A stretch of DNA of 64,000 nt from Allium sativum (GCA_030737875.1 JASFAX010000020.1:31758688-31822687), one strand, 5' to 3'; counted from the first letter of the stretch, positions 1 through 11,875 are shown. Numbers and translations: made by a program. The notes: a model not told the origin generated them from the sequence alone.

Positions 1-1193
1 AAATAGAACCGTTTTTAATCTGGAATTAAAAATGAAAAACACAAGAAAGGTAAAGTAGAGATGACATTTAGAGTGGTTTAGCCATGAAATAGGCCTACAT
101 CCACTATGAAGGTGATTTCCAATCTTATAATGAAGATTACAAAATACATCTATTCTCCCTTTTCATATATCCCTATATTCACACAGTACAGCCTCGTTTA
201 TATATGTTTCAGATCTGGGAATTATACAAGATAATGGTAAAATTTGTGGAGAAGAAGGATGGATGAATGATTGAGAAATAAGATGCTTCCGTTTTCTTGA
301 TTAATGGATTGTACTTAACGTCATGGCCGACTCAGTAGTTGAGGATGGAATTTAGCAACACTTCGTGGACTCCAAGATTTGATCCCCCTTATGTTGGTAG
401 ACATGGTGTATTTATAGGTGAGCTCCCTTTGGGAAATGATCTGATATCTGTTTATGTAGGCTACAGATCACTCATTGTATTAGTTACAACCATGCCATCG
501 ACTAGTTGTAGCTAGCTGTCCAGATCTATATTTGGTTGTCATGCGCGAGTGACTTAGTGGAGCGAGCGCCTTAAGTGGTTGAGCGAATCCATAGGTGCTG
601 GCGTTCCCGTGAGTACGATTACTTTGGAAAACTTGGAAACTTTATAGGAGCGGAACACGGAACTGGACCTGGTTCTCCCCAATTCCTTGCACGACTGTTC
701 TTCTTAGTTCAAGGGCAGTCGTCTTTTTGCTACCTTTGTATGGTGCTGTTTGTCCCTACGGCTACGCCACAAAGTCGCTCCCGCCTGTGTTGAATGGGCG
801 ATTTACTTTGCTCCAGTGTTACAGCGGCTTTCCCCCAGTATGAACGATCGACCTTGGCTCCTACACCGGAATCACGATTCGTGTCCAACTTTGATTAGAG
901 ATATGGTCACATAAGATGTTGCAAGCGCTCGCATTGTAGCTTCGTTTCAGTCTTGGTCTTTTGACAGGAAAACAGTGAGTGGCTTTACAGGATATGCGAT
1001 CTCTATCCTTTCTGGGCTGCTTTTCTCATTTCATATCGTTCCATCATCCTCAGTCGTACTGGTTGACTTGACTCGTCTTGGGTTTGATATTTGGCAACTT
1101 GAGTGCCTTGGATAACATTGCGCACGATCGGCCATGATGATGTCCGTTCAGTATCCTTTACTCAATGTGCGTGTAGATTTTTAGGGATTAACA
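1..1193 (-). mobile_element. Partial LTR of an unrelated retrotransposon (LTR J)
   Basis: Read on the minus strand it begins TGTTAATCCC at 1193, has a TATAAATA box (409..416 on the plus strand), and further on carries the 'gtggatgtagg' block (around 95..112) that is also seen in LTR H. The other end lies left of the window, so size, target duplication and solo status are unknown. The short open frames inside (for example 575..793) show no recognisable domain. Boundary at 1193 is inferred from the terminal ACA and the switch to chromovirus-LTR-like sequence after it. Confidence 0.45.
409..416 (-). promoter_or_regulatory. TATA box of LTR J
   Basis: Minus strand TATAAATA about 780 bp inside the LTR start; position fits a U3/R junction. 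Sequence match only. Confidence 0.35.
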
Positions 1194-3344
1194 AACATGT
1201 TAAGGATTGTCCCAGGGATAAGTGGAAATCACAACATAGGTTATAATAAATAGAAAGTAGACTTATTAGTAAACCTTCATTAAGTGAACTAAGTTAACAA
1301 GTAAACAAGATAAGTTGTAGTGACAATATAATATGAAATTATGATTAAATAAGAAAGAATGAGGTGAACTTATGAAATGAAATAAGAAATATTTAATCAT
1401 AAATAATAACTGACATGTGAAATTGAAAACATGTGTTTTGAGATATACTTAATTACATATTAAGTAGAACATGTTATTGTAACTTTGAAATCAACAAGAA
1501 CAAAAAGGGATTGTGGATTACAGACCTTGGATCACAATCTAGAGAATAACATGTTGTTGGCTTATTAATAAACTTAAATGGGTTAAGTTATTTGAATAAA
1601 ATTAATAAGCAAGAGGAATTTGGTAGCTTGAACAAGAAGTTAATTTAAATGGGAATAACCAAGTTAAATGGAAACCCGATGAGGTAAAGCGAGCGCATAA
1701 AAGAATGTTTAGATATGGGTCTAATAACATATTAAAATCAGGCGCTTGGATCAGTCTGCATGTTTGAGGGATAATAACCCAGTTGGGTAGATCATCGTGG
1801 TGTCATGAGGCACGATGGGAGCACACAGTCATCTGATTATTCTGTCGGCTGCAAAGGACTGAAAGGGAAAGCACGCGGCTTCATGAGATACGCAAGGTGA
1901 TCCTGGTAGTCCTCTGTGCTTTGGCAGATGTTTAGGTTGTGCTCGCAAAGGTTGGGTCTGCGCGTAACTACCAGGTGGGTGGGCATTGACTACAAAAGTT
2001 TCTTTGCAGTCCGAATGATGTGACGTGCTGACAATAGGGTGATTCAGCGATCGCCTCAATAGGAGGCGAGGTCAGACCAATAAAGATAGTAGATCATCGG
2101 GTAACCATCATCGGCAGCAGTGGGATGCAAAAAGATTAAAGCTAAACCCGATGGACCATTCGCCTTTCACTATCGAGGTACGGTGGTTGAGGGTTGATGA
2201 CAACTGAATGTTTAGATTATTTGCTGGGGGGAAGTCGCTTAGCTCTTGTAGTCTTTGCTAGTTGAGGGAGGGGCCGAGGTGGGGCCATAGACATCACGAA
2301 AAAAAACCCAAGGGATATCTGTATATTTGAGGCTCTTAAAGGCGGGCCTATACAGGCATCGAAAAGCTCCTAAACGAGTTCCATGTTTTTGTATAGCCCT
2401 GCCATAAAACTTGGCGCACATTAAGTGCAGTTAGGGCATCGAATACGATTGACGATACGTACATTTGAAAGTCTAGATACATGCATATCTACTCTGGGTG
2501 GTGTATCGTAAACTTGAGTGCATTACTCTGGTATGATATATGATTCGATCGAAGGTGGTAGTCGATATGCTTATGTAGCATAGTAATGACAGATATATAT
2601 AGAATGTAACATTGTTATGTAGAGATCCGTACGTCACTCCGGCGTAGGATGATGGACTTTGTTCATTTCTTTGGCATTACAGTAGACACCGTGCGAGTGG
2701 GGTATCATGGGGTGTACCTCAATGTTGGGGGTACCTACATATATGCTATATTAGATTAAACCACTGGGAAGTAAATGGGTACGACGTGTGTGTAAGCCTT
2801 GAGTTCTGTTAACCCAAGTAACCTTGTTGATGGGCAAAATGGGCGCACGCCAACACCCAAATGTGTGTGTGAACAATTATCCAAATAAGCAGTAAAGTAT
2901 GTAAATGCGGAGAGACATAGCTTTTATAGTGGTTCGACACTAACACCTACATCCACTTTATAATTCTCATTCATTATTTCTTTGGTTGATTACAAGGTTG
3001 TGCAAGTTCAGACAATAGCTAAGTTCAAAGTGTTGCGATGGAATAGCAAAATATATGCTTGTTCTACACTTTGACTAAATTTCCCTTCTTCTCCTTCATT
3101 GAGAAGTGTTGACTTGGTCAACAATATCCAAGCTTAGTGTTCATGTCCATGAAGGTCAAAGGTAGCATAACAATCCTTGTTAATGTTCAAGTGTTGAAGG
3201 AGAACATGCATGCCATGTTTTAATTATCCATGTCATCTTCCATGGCCATGGTGGAGGTGTTGGAAGCCATTAATGAGTGTTTGGAGCTCTTAAGGTCCGA
3301 AAATTCCAAAGTAGAAGCCCCTAAATGAAGGCTAAGGCATGGGG

Positions 3345-3352
3345 TATTTATA
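3345..3352 (-). promoter_or_regulatory. TATA box of solo LTR H
   Basis: TATAAATA on the minus strand, about 100 bp downstream (in element orientation) of the 27-bp array. Inferred core promoter. Confidence 0.5.
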
Positions 3353-3454
3353 GAAGGAAGGTTAGGTGGGAGTAGCTGAGCAGCGGGACCCACAATAGAA
3401 AATTTCGCACCACAAAACAAGCCACATGCAGAAAATTTGCACCCCTCCCAAGCG

Positions 3455-3600
3455 GGTTCGAAATTTCCAACCCGCCAGTGGGGTTCAAAATTTCGACCAC
3501 ACCAGGATGATCGAAATTTCGACCCAACCAAGGGGGTTCAAAATTTCGACCCCACCAGGGGGTATGAAATTTTGAGCGCCCTGAAGGGGTTCGAAATTGA
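3455..3600 (-). repeat. 27-bp tandem array with TTCGAAATTTC core in the U3 of LTR H
   Basis: Six copies start near 3455, 3482, 3508, 3535, 3561 and 3588. The core is a GGTTCGAAATTTCGACC-like, partly self-complementary sequence joined by CC-rich spacers. It lies just upstream of the LTR's TATA box. Open frames reported across it (3220..3710) are translations of the array and not genes. Confidence 0.85.
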
Positions 3601-4273
3601 TAGAGTGTTAGGCGGAAATCATGTTGTAGATGAGTCGTAATTCCTGAGCGTGAAGTAAGGAAATCCGCGGTTTTGCTGGTTCGAAGTGAAGGAATATAAG
3701 CTTCCGGCATGGAGAAAATTGGATGAATCGGGCGGTGCCCACAGTTTTGACCTAATCGGTTAGGTTGATCACCGCTGGACTATGGGGCCCTGGACCCCCA
3801 CCGGCACTGCGCCCGGACCAGCTTGACGGCTCGCTTTCGGCTCGGAGCGCGGCTCGACTAAGAGTTCATTCGGCCCGACTGAGGCTGCTTGATATAGGCG
3901 TCAGGTCTCCTTGCATTTGCGATGCGACTTCGACCATGCTGCTTTGTGTTTTTTTTATTGCTTGAGCGCGTTGCTCACCAAATACTTGAAGTGTGACAGC
4001 TTCGACAAAAAAGCGTGTCAACAAACCTAATAAATAAGAAAATGTGATTGAACGGTATATATAGGATTATCCAAAGTGTATAGTTTAAATCCAATCTCCA
4101 GAACTTGTGTTCTGACCCCCTCCTCATAACATACTCGCAGGTTAGATTTGTGGCAGAGACATGATAGCTTTGGATAATGGTTAGGCAATATTATCAATAC
4201 GGTCAGGTTATACTTTGATTATATTATATTTTATCTATTCCGTTGTATGATATTTTCTAAGCTCTAACATATT

Positions 4274-4296
4274 TTATGTTTCCGTTTTTTCTGTAG
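4274..4296 (+). promoter_or_regulatory. Predicted 3' splice site near the end of the element I 5' LTR
   Basis: TTCCGTTTTTTCTGTAG followed by G. The same TTCCGTT-pyrimidine-YAG arrangement occurs at a comparable place in the LTRs of B, D and F. Predicted from sequence and cross-family conservation. Confidence 0.45.
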
Positions 4297-4377
4297 GACA
4301 CCAGAGAAAACCAACACAAGTTTCAGCAGATTAGAATTTTGAGAAAAAACCGTTCTGTTGGAATTCGGGTTGTTACA

Positions 4378-5274
4378 TCTGGTATCAGTGCTTAAGTTTA
4401 AGATCCCTATACAAATTGTGAGCGAATGTATTTTTATTTTTAAAATATGAATGTTATATATACATTTACCTTGATCCATAGAGGATCCCACTAAACAAAA
4501 AGAGTATAATACGGTAAGAATTGGGATGACTATTTTGTACAATAAAGGAATTAATATGGAAATTTGGGTGGAAAGTGTACAATGTACTTTGCATGGAAGG
4601 AAAGTGAATCCTATATGATTAGTATTTTGGGTTAGCGGATTTGGCAATATAATCTTATAAACGGGAAAATGTTAAAAAGAGAAAAATGGATTAGGAATAT
4701 ATATAGTTGAGAGAATTGAATTTGTGGAGGGTTTGAGAAAGCCTAGAAAAAAATTAGAAACTCGCTTTGTGTCTAACCCATTTGTTAACTTTTAAGAACT
4801 TGAAATTGTAAATGTTTTGGGAAAGTGGTTTATGATGTTTTCAAGTTTTAATCTTAAAGGTTATAGTTCTAATTATGTAAAGTACACATATTGATTTTTA
4901 AAGTAAAATGGGGTATATTTTGTAAATAGTGATTTGTTACGAAAATTTGTCTAAATTAAAATTCTCTCAGAAAACGTGCATATTATAGAGCATGTATAGC
5001 TTGCTAGTTTTCTTGTTATATTTCATACAAGAATTTTAAATAAAGAAAGTTTGGAAGGCTCTATTCTTTGGACAACCATTTTTGATAAATTGTTCAAAAG
5101 AGAAAATTTTGTTGGATGGAAAAAATAAGTTGTAGAAATTAAGAATAGAGTGGATGTTTGGAACTTGTTGTAAGAGACTGAACTGACCTTATAGGCAAGA
5201 ACAAGTGATAAACTCGGATGAAAGGTAGTTGTCCTTATCTACTCCTGTTTTTGTGACTTGAAAAAAAGAAAATT
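4378..5274 (+). mobile_element. Internal region of element I, left part
   Basis: AT-rich sequence after the primer site with no recognisable gag or pol similarity. It is cut at 5274 by element A and resumes at 33263. Confidence 0.55.
4380..4391 (+). other. Primer binding site of element I
   Basis: TGGTATCAGTGC, one mismatch from TGGTATCAGAGC, the site complementary to the 3' end of plant initiator tRNA-Met. It starts two bases after the LTR end, as in elements B and D. Confidence 0.75.
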
Positions 5275-6890
5275 TGAAACGACCCGAAAATCGCCCTTGT
5301 GGGAAATCGCCAGATACGCTTACTTTGGGATATAACACATCAGAACAAGCACATCACACTTCTATTTCATCATATAATGTTACATTGTAGTACAAAATAT
5401 CAGAGTACATCAGGAAAAAAAATACAGCGGACAATTTAAATTACAACAAATAAAATGCAGTGCAGCGGATATAAAATAACTAAGGCAGCGAAAGAGAACT
5501 ATACTCTGGACATAGCTTTAAGCTTCAATCCAGAATCCTGCTCGAGATGAAGATCTGTAGAAAAACTGCTCGACTGCCCGTATGGAAAATAATGGGCACC
5601 CGAGTTTGCAAAGGTGGAAACAAACAACGGGTCAGTCATGGGATTGGTGTGAGAATTCTTAACTAATTTAACTAATAATAAGGCAAATCCAAAGACCACG
5701 CCGCTAAGAGGAACGGGTTTATTTCAATGGATTGCCATGCATAATTTAAAGTGACAAAACAAACAATAATTAAATCGTAAAACAACGCAATGCTTTTGGA
5801 AAAATGGAATCACCATACGACTCAAGTCCCATAACACAATGCAACGCAAACCAAAGGATAGAGTTTTACCTTATGTTGATTAAACAGACAAAATACGATA
5901 AATACAAGTCTAATATTAATATTAGTGTATATAAAAACATTTCAAAATAAATGTATCAATCTTAGGAAGCATAGCTACCATATACTATGCCTCTGTACTT
6001 GTAATACAATCAAGTCCGTAGGGTCGTATTTGGAATTTGGTTTCCATCATGAGCCAAGGCTAGGGAGGAGCTCCTTACCGATTCGAGACACTCTAACTAA
6101 TGTCTCAGGATCCCCCGCAGTGAACCCTTGGAAAGTTGCAGGGCCGGTCCACGCATACAGCTTCATGGATTAGTTATTCCTGAACACACGTTTCCCGATC
6201 CTATAGGAACTCTCATCCGAGGCGCCTCATTTCATCATCCACGTAAGTAAAATATCAGCCAGTTTAAGCACTGACACTACTTCTAACTAGAAAGAAACGT
6301 GATGCTCTCCCTGCGTTCCCTTCTCCCGTTTTAGAATCCATCGGGTTGTGAGGCTCGTGAAGCAACGTAATACACAAAGCTATGCTTATCCGAGCTTTGC
6401 TTTGATCGTCACCACAAGGTTCTGCTTTTCAACAAGAAAGGTTGATCATTGCATCTTAGTATGCCACATTGTCACTCCATATCACACTACCAATCCTTTG
6501 CCGAAATATATGAAAGGGTGTTAAGCAAGAGAATAAATTCTCCGCCACCAAACATTCATACATTCGACAGAAAATCAATAAATACACTATAAAGAGTACA
6601 ATGTCGGACACACATTCCATTTATAACCCCGTTCTGGGTCTGAACGAAACTGGAGATACCGTCGTCCCGTATGTCCATTACGGAAAGGAGATACCCGCAT
6701 ATCCGTGAAATCAACATGTACGTTTGGGCAATTTCCCCAACCTTGCATTGTGAGAAATTCAATTCAGGATCTTGACCGTTGTCCATTCGAGGGAAGATTT
6801 ACGGTCTTCATACACCGTCTTCATACTTCGATTCTTAACGTCATTTGATTATTTGGAATGAGAGTAACTCGGACTTTCCAAATAATCCTC

Positions 6891-6891
<1 letters not shown>

Positions 6892-6932
<41 letters not shown>
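6892..6932. repeat. (AT)n microsatellite in LTR A copy 1
   Basis: About 40 bp of uninterrupted TA repeats. The matching site in the other LTR is 28875..28915, where the run is broken by one TG. Confidence 0.95.
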
Positions 6933-6934
<2 letters not shown>

Positions 6935-8270
6935 AAAATCCTTCCTTATTGTAAATATTATTTTATAACGATTGATTCCTATTTCAATTATTTAAAATAG
7001 TTAAATCTTTATATAATGACGCCTCGGGTCAATGGTGACCCTGGCGCTGCTTTCAACCAATTTTGATTTTCACATTTCTCAAAATTTGACTGCTGGATCT
7101 TAACATTGTTTATATCATTGGAAAGACCTTCCCAAGACGGTCCTAACGGTTTCAGTTTTTGGAGAATCCGGCGGTCAGATCTCTTGGTATAGTCGTTTAA
7201 AGGTACGATTTCAAAACGTGAACTACAGCGCTCGATTCGTTTAATTTTAATTATATTTATATACATAAATATATAAATATAATTGTTCAACCATTATAAC
7301 GTCGTTTGATTTAACAACGAGCTAAACAACCACCGATCTCCATTAAATTTTAATTCATTAAAAAAATGAAGATAATATTTCAGCATTCTGAATACATTCT
7401 TTTATTCCTTTAGTTACACTAAAGATGTGAATTATAATTCAAAGTCCAATTTCTCCCTTTATTCTCTAATTCCTATATTCACATAGAAGTGTAAATTATG
7501 TTGAATCCCATTCCTTATTCTTTTATTTACATTAAAAATGTAAATTCCATTCTTTATTTTTTAACTTACATTAGAAATATAAATTCCATTCTTTATTCTT
7601 TTATTTACATTAGAAATGTAAAATCCGTTCTTTATTCTTTTATTTACACTAGAAATGTAAATTCCATTCTTTCAATTACACTGTAAAATCCTCTTGTAAT
7701 TACATTAAAATGTAATTAACATTCCCTATTAAATTTTCAATATAATGTAAATCCATCTTTCAAAATTACATAAAAAAATGTAATTTTCCTAACAGTGCAA
7801 ATTTCTATCTTTTAATTTGTCTCTTAATTAATAATATAAAATCATACTTTTTAATTACATGTCAAATTTTGTCTTTTAATTTGCAAGGTAAAATCCTATC
7901 TCTAATTACATATAAAAATGAAATTTAATATTACATACCAATTCTCATTCTTAATTTACAAAAAAAAGCGTACCTTTAATTTACAACGTAAATTCTTCTC
8001 TTTAATTACAAATAAAAATGTAATTTTTATTTACAGTGCAAATTCTCTTTCTAAACTACATATAAAAATGTAATTTTTATTTACATGTAAATCCTATTCT
8101 TAATTACATATAAAAATGTATTTCCAATTTACATTGTAAAATATCTTTCTTTATTTATATAACAAAAATGTGTTTTTGATTTATAGTGTAAAATCTTACT
8201 CTTTATTTACATAACAAAAATGTGTTTTTAATTTGCAATGTAAATCTCATTGTTAAGTTACATAATAAAA

Positions 8271-8760
8271 ATTGGATCTTTTCACATCGTCATATTTTAC
8301 CTTTTATTTTCAAAAAAAATATTGAATCTTTTCACATCGCCATATTTCACTTTTTATTTTCAATAAAAATATTGAATCTTTTCACATCGTCATATTTCAC
8401 TTTTTATTTTCAATAAAAATATTGAATCATTTCACATCGCCATAATTCACTTTTTATTTTTAATAAAAATATTGAATCTTTTCACATCGTCATATTTCAC
8501 TTTTTATTTTCAATAAAAATATTGAATCTTTACACATCGCCATATTTCACTTTTTATTTTCAATAAAAATATTGAATATTTCCACATCGCCATATTTCAC
8601 TTTTTAATTTCAATAAAAATATTTAATTTTTTCACAATGTCATATTCCACTTTTTATTTTCAATAAAAATATTGAATCTTTTCACATCGCCATATTTCAC
8701 ATTTTATTTTCAATAAAAATATTGAATCTTTTCACATCGTCATATTTCACTTTTTATTTT
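8271..8760. repeat. 50-bp tandem array in LTR A copy 1
   Basis: The unit starts ATTGAATCTTTTCACATCG and repeats every 50 bp (for example at 8471 and 8521), close to ten copies. Units share CATATTTCACTTTTTATTTT. The same array in the partner LTR (30271..30610) has about seven copies. Confidence 0.9.
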
Positions 8761-9161
8761 ATTCTACGTTATATTTGTGTTTGAGAACACAAATAAGTGA
8801 CATGTTTATTTTTCTATGTAATGTTTGTGCTTGAGAACACAAATAAGAATCATTCATTTTTCTATTCCAATTCAAACATGTATACAAAGTTGATAATATT
8901 TAATTGGCAATCCAATAAGGTGACAAAATGATATTATACATTGGATTGACAAAATAATGCCTTTCATTTAAATTGACAATTTAAATCAATTCAACACAAA
9001 TGATTCGTGTTTTTATATTGAATTTATAAGCTAAATCAATTCAAATAAAGTGACAAAATATGAATTGATTAACCAGATCAATCCCATAAAAGTGACAAAC
9101 TACAAATTTTGATATTGAATCGATGATCTCAATCAACTCAATAAAATAAAAGGATGAATAT

Positions 9162-9380
9162 CACTACAACAAAAAATACTTTTCGCAACAGGCGATATCA
9201 GTTGCAGTAGACCTATTGCAAGAAGCGTACACCTATTGGCATAGCCGAAGTTGCAAAACGTCCGCAACATTTTCTGCCTGTTGCAATAAGATGTTGCGAT
9301 ATACTTTTTTGCAACAGGCTTTTGCTGTTGCAACAGATCATTTTGCAACAGTATATGCCCGTTGCAATAGATTCATAAAT
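9162..9380. repeat. Left terminus and subterminal repeats of CACTA 1
   Basis: Terminal inverted repeat followed by repeated TTGCAAC / GTTGCAA words in both orientations, the expected transposase-binding subterminal zone of CACTA elements. Confidence 0.8.
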
Positions 9381-9663
9381 TTATATAAAAAAAATATTAT
9401 AGCTTAAATGTAACACCCCGGATTTTTCCGTTAACAGTAAATTAACAAATTAAAGTATAATTAAATTGTAACAGAAAAATTAAGGGAAACAGACATCACC
9501 ATTGCGTTCGTCTCGGAATTCTGCTTGAGATAGAGTCCGAGTTTGCGCAAAACAGATAACGTATGAAGAAGATATCTTTAATTTAAATATTACAGCAAAA
9601 CATGAAAAAAGAGAAGTAAGGAGAGGACAATAATTATTATTATTCTAAGACTTATTAACAAAA

Positions 9664-9737
9664 GCCTCTGTAGCTCAGTTGGTTAAGGCATTGGATTTGT
9701 AGCATGGAGGTCGGGGGTTCGAACCCCGGCGGCGACA
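9664..9737 (+). tRNA. tRNA-like sequence inside LTR B (5' copy)
   Basis: A 74-nt sequence with a good A box (TAGCTCAGTTGG) and B box (GGTTCGAACCC). If folded as a tRNA, the acceptor ends pair at about five of seven positions, the T arm pairs partly, and the anticodon stem pairs poorly; the loop reads TTTGTAG, which would give anticodon UGU (Thr). Too degenerate for a working tRNA, but Pol III promoter boxes look intact. It lies upstream of the TATA box. A copy is in the 3' LTR (16581), and a diverged version in LTR C (34879). Confidence 0.55.
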
Positions 9738-10118
9738 TAATTTTTATCTCTGTTTTAGAGAGGGCCAACTGAGCATGCAAATACATGTACGTATACAAAT
9801 TCAAATTTTGAAAGGATAAGAACGTACATATAAGGAAATAAAGAAAATATATGTATATATATGAGAATATATATATATATGCAAAAATATATGTATACAA
9901 TAGATAAAATTCAAATAGACTAAAACAGCTCAATTTAAAGTTTAATTTTTGAAAATCGAACCCAGTCCCTCCTGGCTGGCCTGGTCTGTGTTTGGTCGAA
10001 TTTCTGTGGGTTGCTTTGTCATTAGGGCTAGGTGGCAAGTTTTAATTGGTCTCTCTATCTAATGAATGGCTACGATCTAACCTAGCAACATCAATGGTTC
10101 TAATCAATTCCTAACCTC

Positions 10119-10126
10119 TATATAAA
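10119..10126 (+). promoter_or_regulatory. TATA box of LTR B
   Basis: TATATAAA, followed by 'caaccctagactaaaccc', typical of plant LTR transcription starts. The 3' LTR copy is at 17038..17045. Confidence 0.65.
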
Positions 10127-10329
10127 CAACCCTAGACTAAACCCTAATCTATTCATTCAAATTAAGAGCATAGCCGCCATGTTGCTGAGGAACGACTAAG
10201 AGTAGCCGCCATCTAGAGAGAGAGGATTAGGGAGGAAGTTCTAAAGCCTAAAGCAATTCAAGCAACCTAAAGCTAATCAATTCAACAAAGGAATCATATC
10301 TCTTAATTAGAGAATTTGCCGCAACCATT

Positions 10330-10335
10330 GTAAGT
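10330..10335 (+). promoter_or_regulatory. Predicted 5' splice site in LTR B
   Basis: CCATT|GTAAGTAG, 211 bp after the TATA box. GTAAGT or GTGAGT stands about 170-265 bp after the TATA box in LTRs D, F and G too. Paired with the CAG at 12816 it defines a predicted 2.49-kb leader intron. The 3' LTR copy is at 17249. Confidence 0.45.
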
Positions 10336-11040
10336 AGAGTATTACTTTGGTATGAACAAATGATTGTGTAGATATGTATGCTTGAATTGTGGCAATGAAA
10401 TTCGTATTTGTGCGATTTATATACTTTTGGATATTCTGAATTATGTCATTCAATTATAAAGAACTACATGCGGTAGTTCTATGCAAATATACGTTTGGAA
10501 TATTGTGCAAATTATGTAGTCTATGTTGAAGCTACATGTATGTAGTTGATTGAAATTCATGCAAGTTTGGGGCTTTGTTATTATGCCATCATGATGTCTA
10601 TTTTGTGCATAAATCATTTTGCAAGTAATTGAGACAAGTTTGGTTGTTATAGTTCATATGAAACTATGTTGGAATTTTGACATCATAATCCATGTATTAA
10701 GTCATGCTTTTGCAAAACTTATGAATATGGCTAGGCTATGAATGATATTGGGCATAATTGAAATTCATGATTAAGTCTATCTTGTTTAAAAGAATTATCT
10801 GATGACATATGTGAGACATGGCTAAGTTAGACACAAAAATCCCTTTTTTGCAAGTTAAAAGCAAACACCATGATTAGAAATATTTATGCATAAGTATACC
10901 ATCGTTATGTGATTAAATTTAATTAAGTTGAACTATGCTTTTGTGTTAGTAACAAAGTATCCTCTTTGTAAACATGTAGAAACCTTATGAACATGACTTG
11001 TTTATATTTATGCCATGAACAAATTTAACTATACCTATGC

Positions 11041-11400
11041 CATGTTTATGCTAGAAGTATTTATGCCATGCTTATGTTTGACATTATGCCATGTTTATGC
11101 TAGAAGTATTTATGCCATGCTTATGTTTGACATTATGCCATGTTTATGCTAGAAGTATTTATGCCATGCTTATGTTTGACATTATGCCATGTTTATGCTA
11201 GAAGTATTTATGCCATGCTTATGTTTGACATTATGCCATGTTTATGCTAGAAGTATTTATGCCATGCTTATGTTTGACATTATGCCATGTTTATGCTAGA
11301 AGTATTTATGCCATGCTTATGTTTGACATTATGCCATGTTTATGCTAGAAGTATTTATGCCATGTTTGACATTATGCCATGTTTATGCTAAAAGTATTTA
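11041..11400 (+). repeat. 49-bp tandem array in LTR B (5' copy)
   Basis: About eight copies of a unit containing CATGTTTATGCTAGAAG and TATTTATGCCATGC, period 49, the last copies shortened and mutated. The array at 17960..18310 in the 3' LTR matches in copy number. Lies in the predicted leader intron. Confidence 0.92.
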
Positions 11401-11875
11401 TGCCATGCTTATGTTTGACATTATGCCTAAGTAAAAATATAGGTTCATGGGTCAATAATGATATCTCAATTACAAGTTCACATGCTTTGATTCATGTCAC
11501 CTATGTTACCACTATGCAAGTACACCAGTTTCTATTATGTATTTCCAACGTCATATGCAAGTTCATGCGCTCACCTTCCCCTCTTTGTGTATGTAATCAC
11601 GCTTTAAGCCTCCCCTTTTCGCATGGCTAAATTGGGCTTTAAAAGGCTAAGCCCAATATATATAAACGGACGTGTAAAACGGGGGAAAATAATGTTGGAT
11701 TAAAATTACTAATGAATGAAAACTAAAGTAGAAGGGCCCAAATTCAAGTATGGGTTGGGCCCATGATTGGTGTAACCTTTACACCATTAACTTAATAATG
11801 GGCCGCAAATATTTACATATAAGAAATAAAGAAGAATGACAAGATATATAAATGTAGAAAATACGATATGTTTAA

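Larger units (their letters stand above)
2825..4023 (-). mobile_element. Solo LTR H with target duplication
   Basis: A 1199-bp LTR with inverted ends TGTTGA...TCAACA, flanked by the 5-bp duplication AACCT at 2820..2824 and 4024..4028. No internal region or second LTR adjoins, so it is a solo LTR left by recombination. Orientation is minus: TATAAATA (3345..3352) and an upstream repeat array read that way. It sits inside the 5' LTR of element I. Superfamily cannot be assigned from an LTR alone. Confidence 0.85.
1194..4377 (+). mobile_element. 5' LTR of element I (partial, interrupted by solo LTR H)
   Basis: The right end is clear: GGGTTGTTACA at 4377 followed two bases later by a primer binding site. 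The visible LTR is 1194..2824 plus 4029..4377. The stretch 1750..2420 has the same arrangement as 44800..45400 in the LTR of element D (comparable blocks around 'ggtatccctctgtg' and 'gttgagggagggg'), so it is a diverged chromovirus LTR. The left end is hidden by LTR J. Its presumed partner 3' LTR starts at 34567; the two visible parts overlap little, so pairing rests on the TGTAAC/GTTACA termini, the primer site and the tract before 34567. Confidence 0.6.

Noticed and set aside
575..793. 72-residue open frame in LTR J
   Set aside because: No domain, no splice or codon support; lies in an LTR.
3220..3710. Overlapping open frames of 67-120 residues on both strands
   Set aside because: They are translations of the 27-bp repeat array and TATA region of solo LTR H.
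8222..8416. Repetitive 64-residue open frame, and the similar one at 30189..30446
   Set aside because: Both translate the 50-bp tandem array of LTR A.
9664..9737. A functional tRNA-Thr gene
   Set aside because: Acceptor and anticodon stems mispair and the sequence is part of an LTR present in two copies here; kept only as tRNA-like.
11041..11400. Regular direct repeats considered as a CRISPR-like array
   Set aside because: Units are head to tail with no unique spacers, in a plant LTR.
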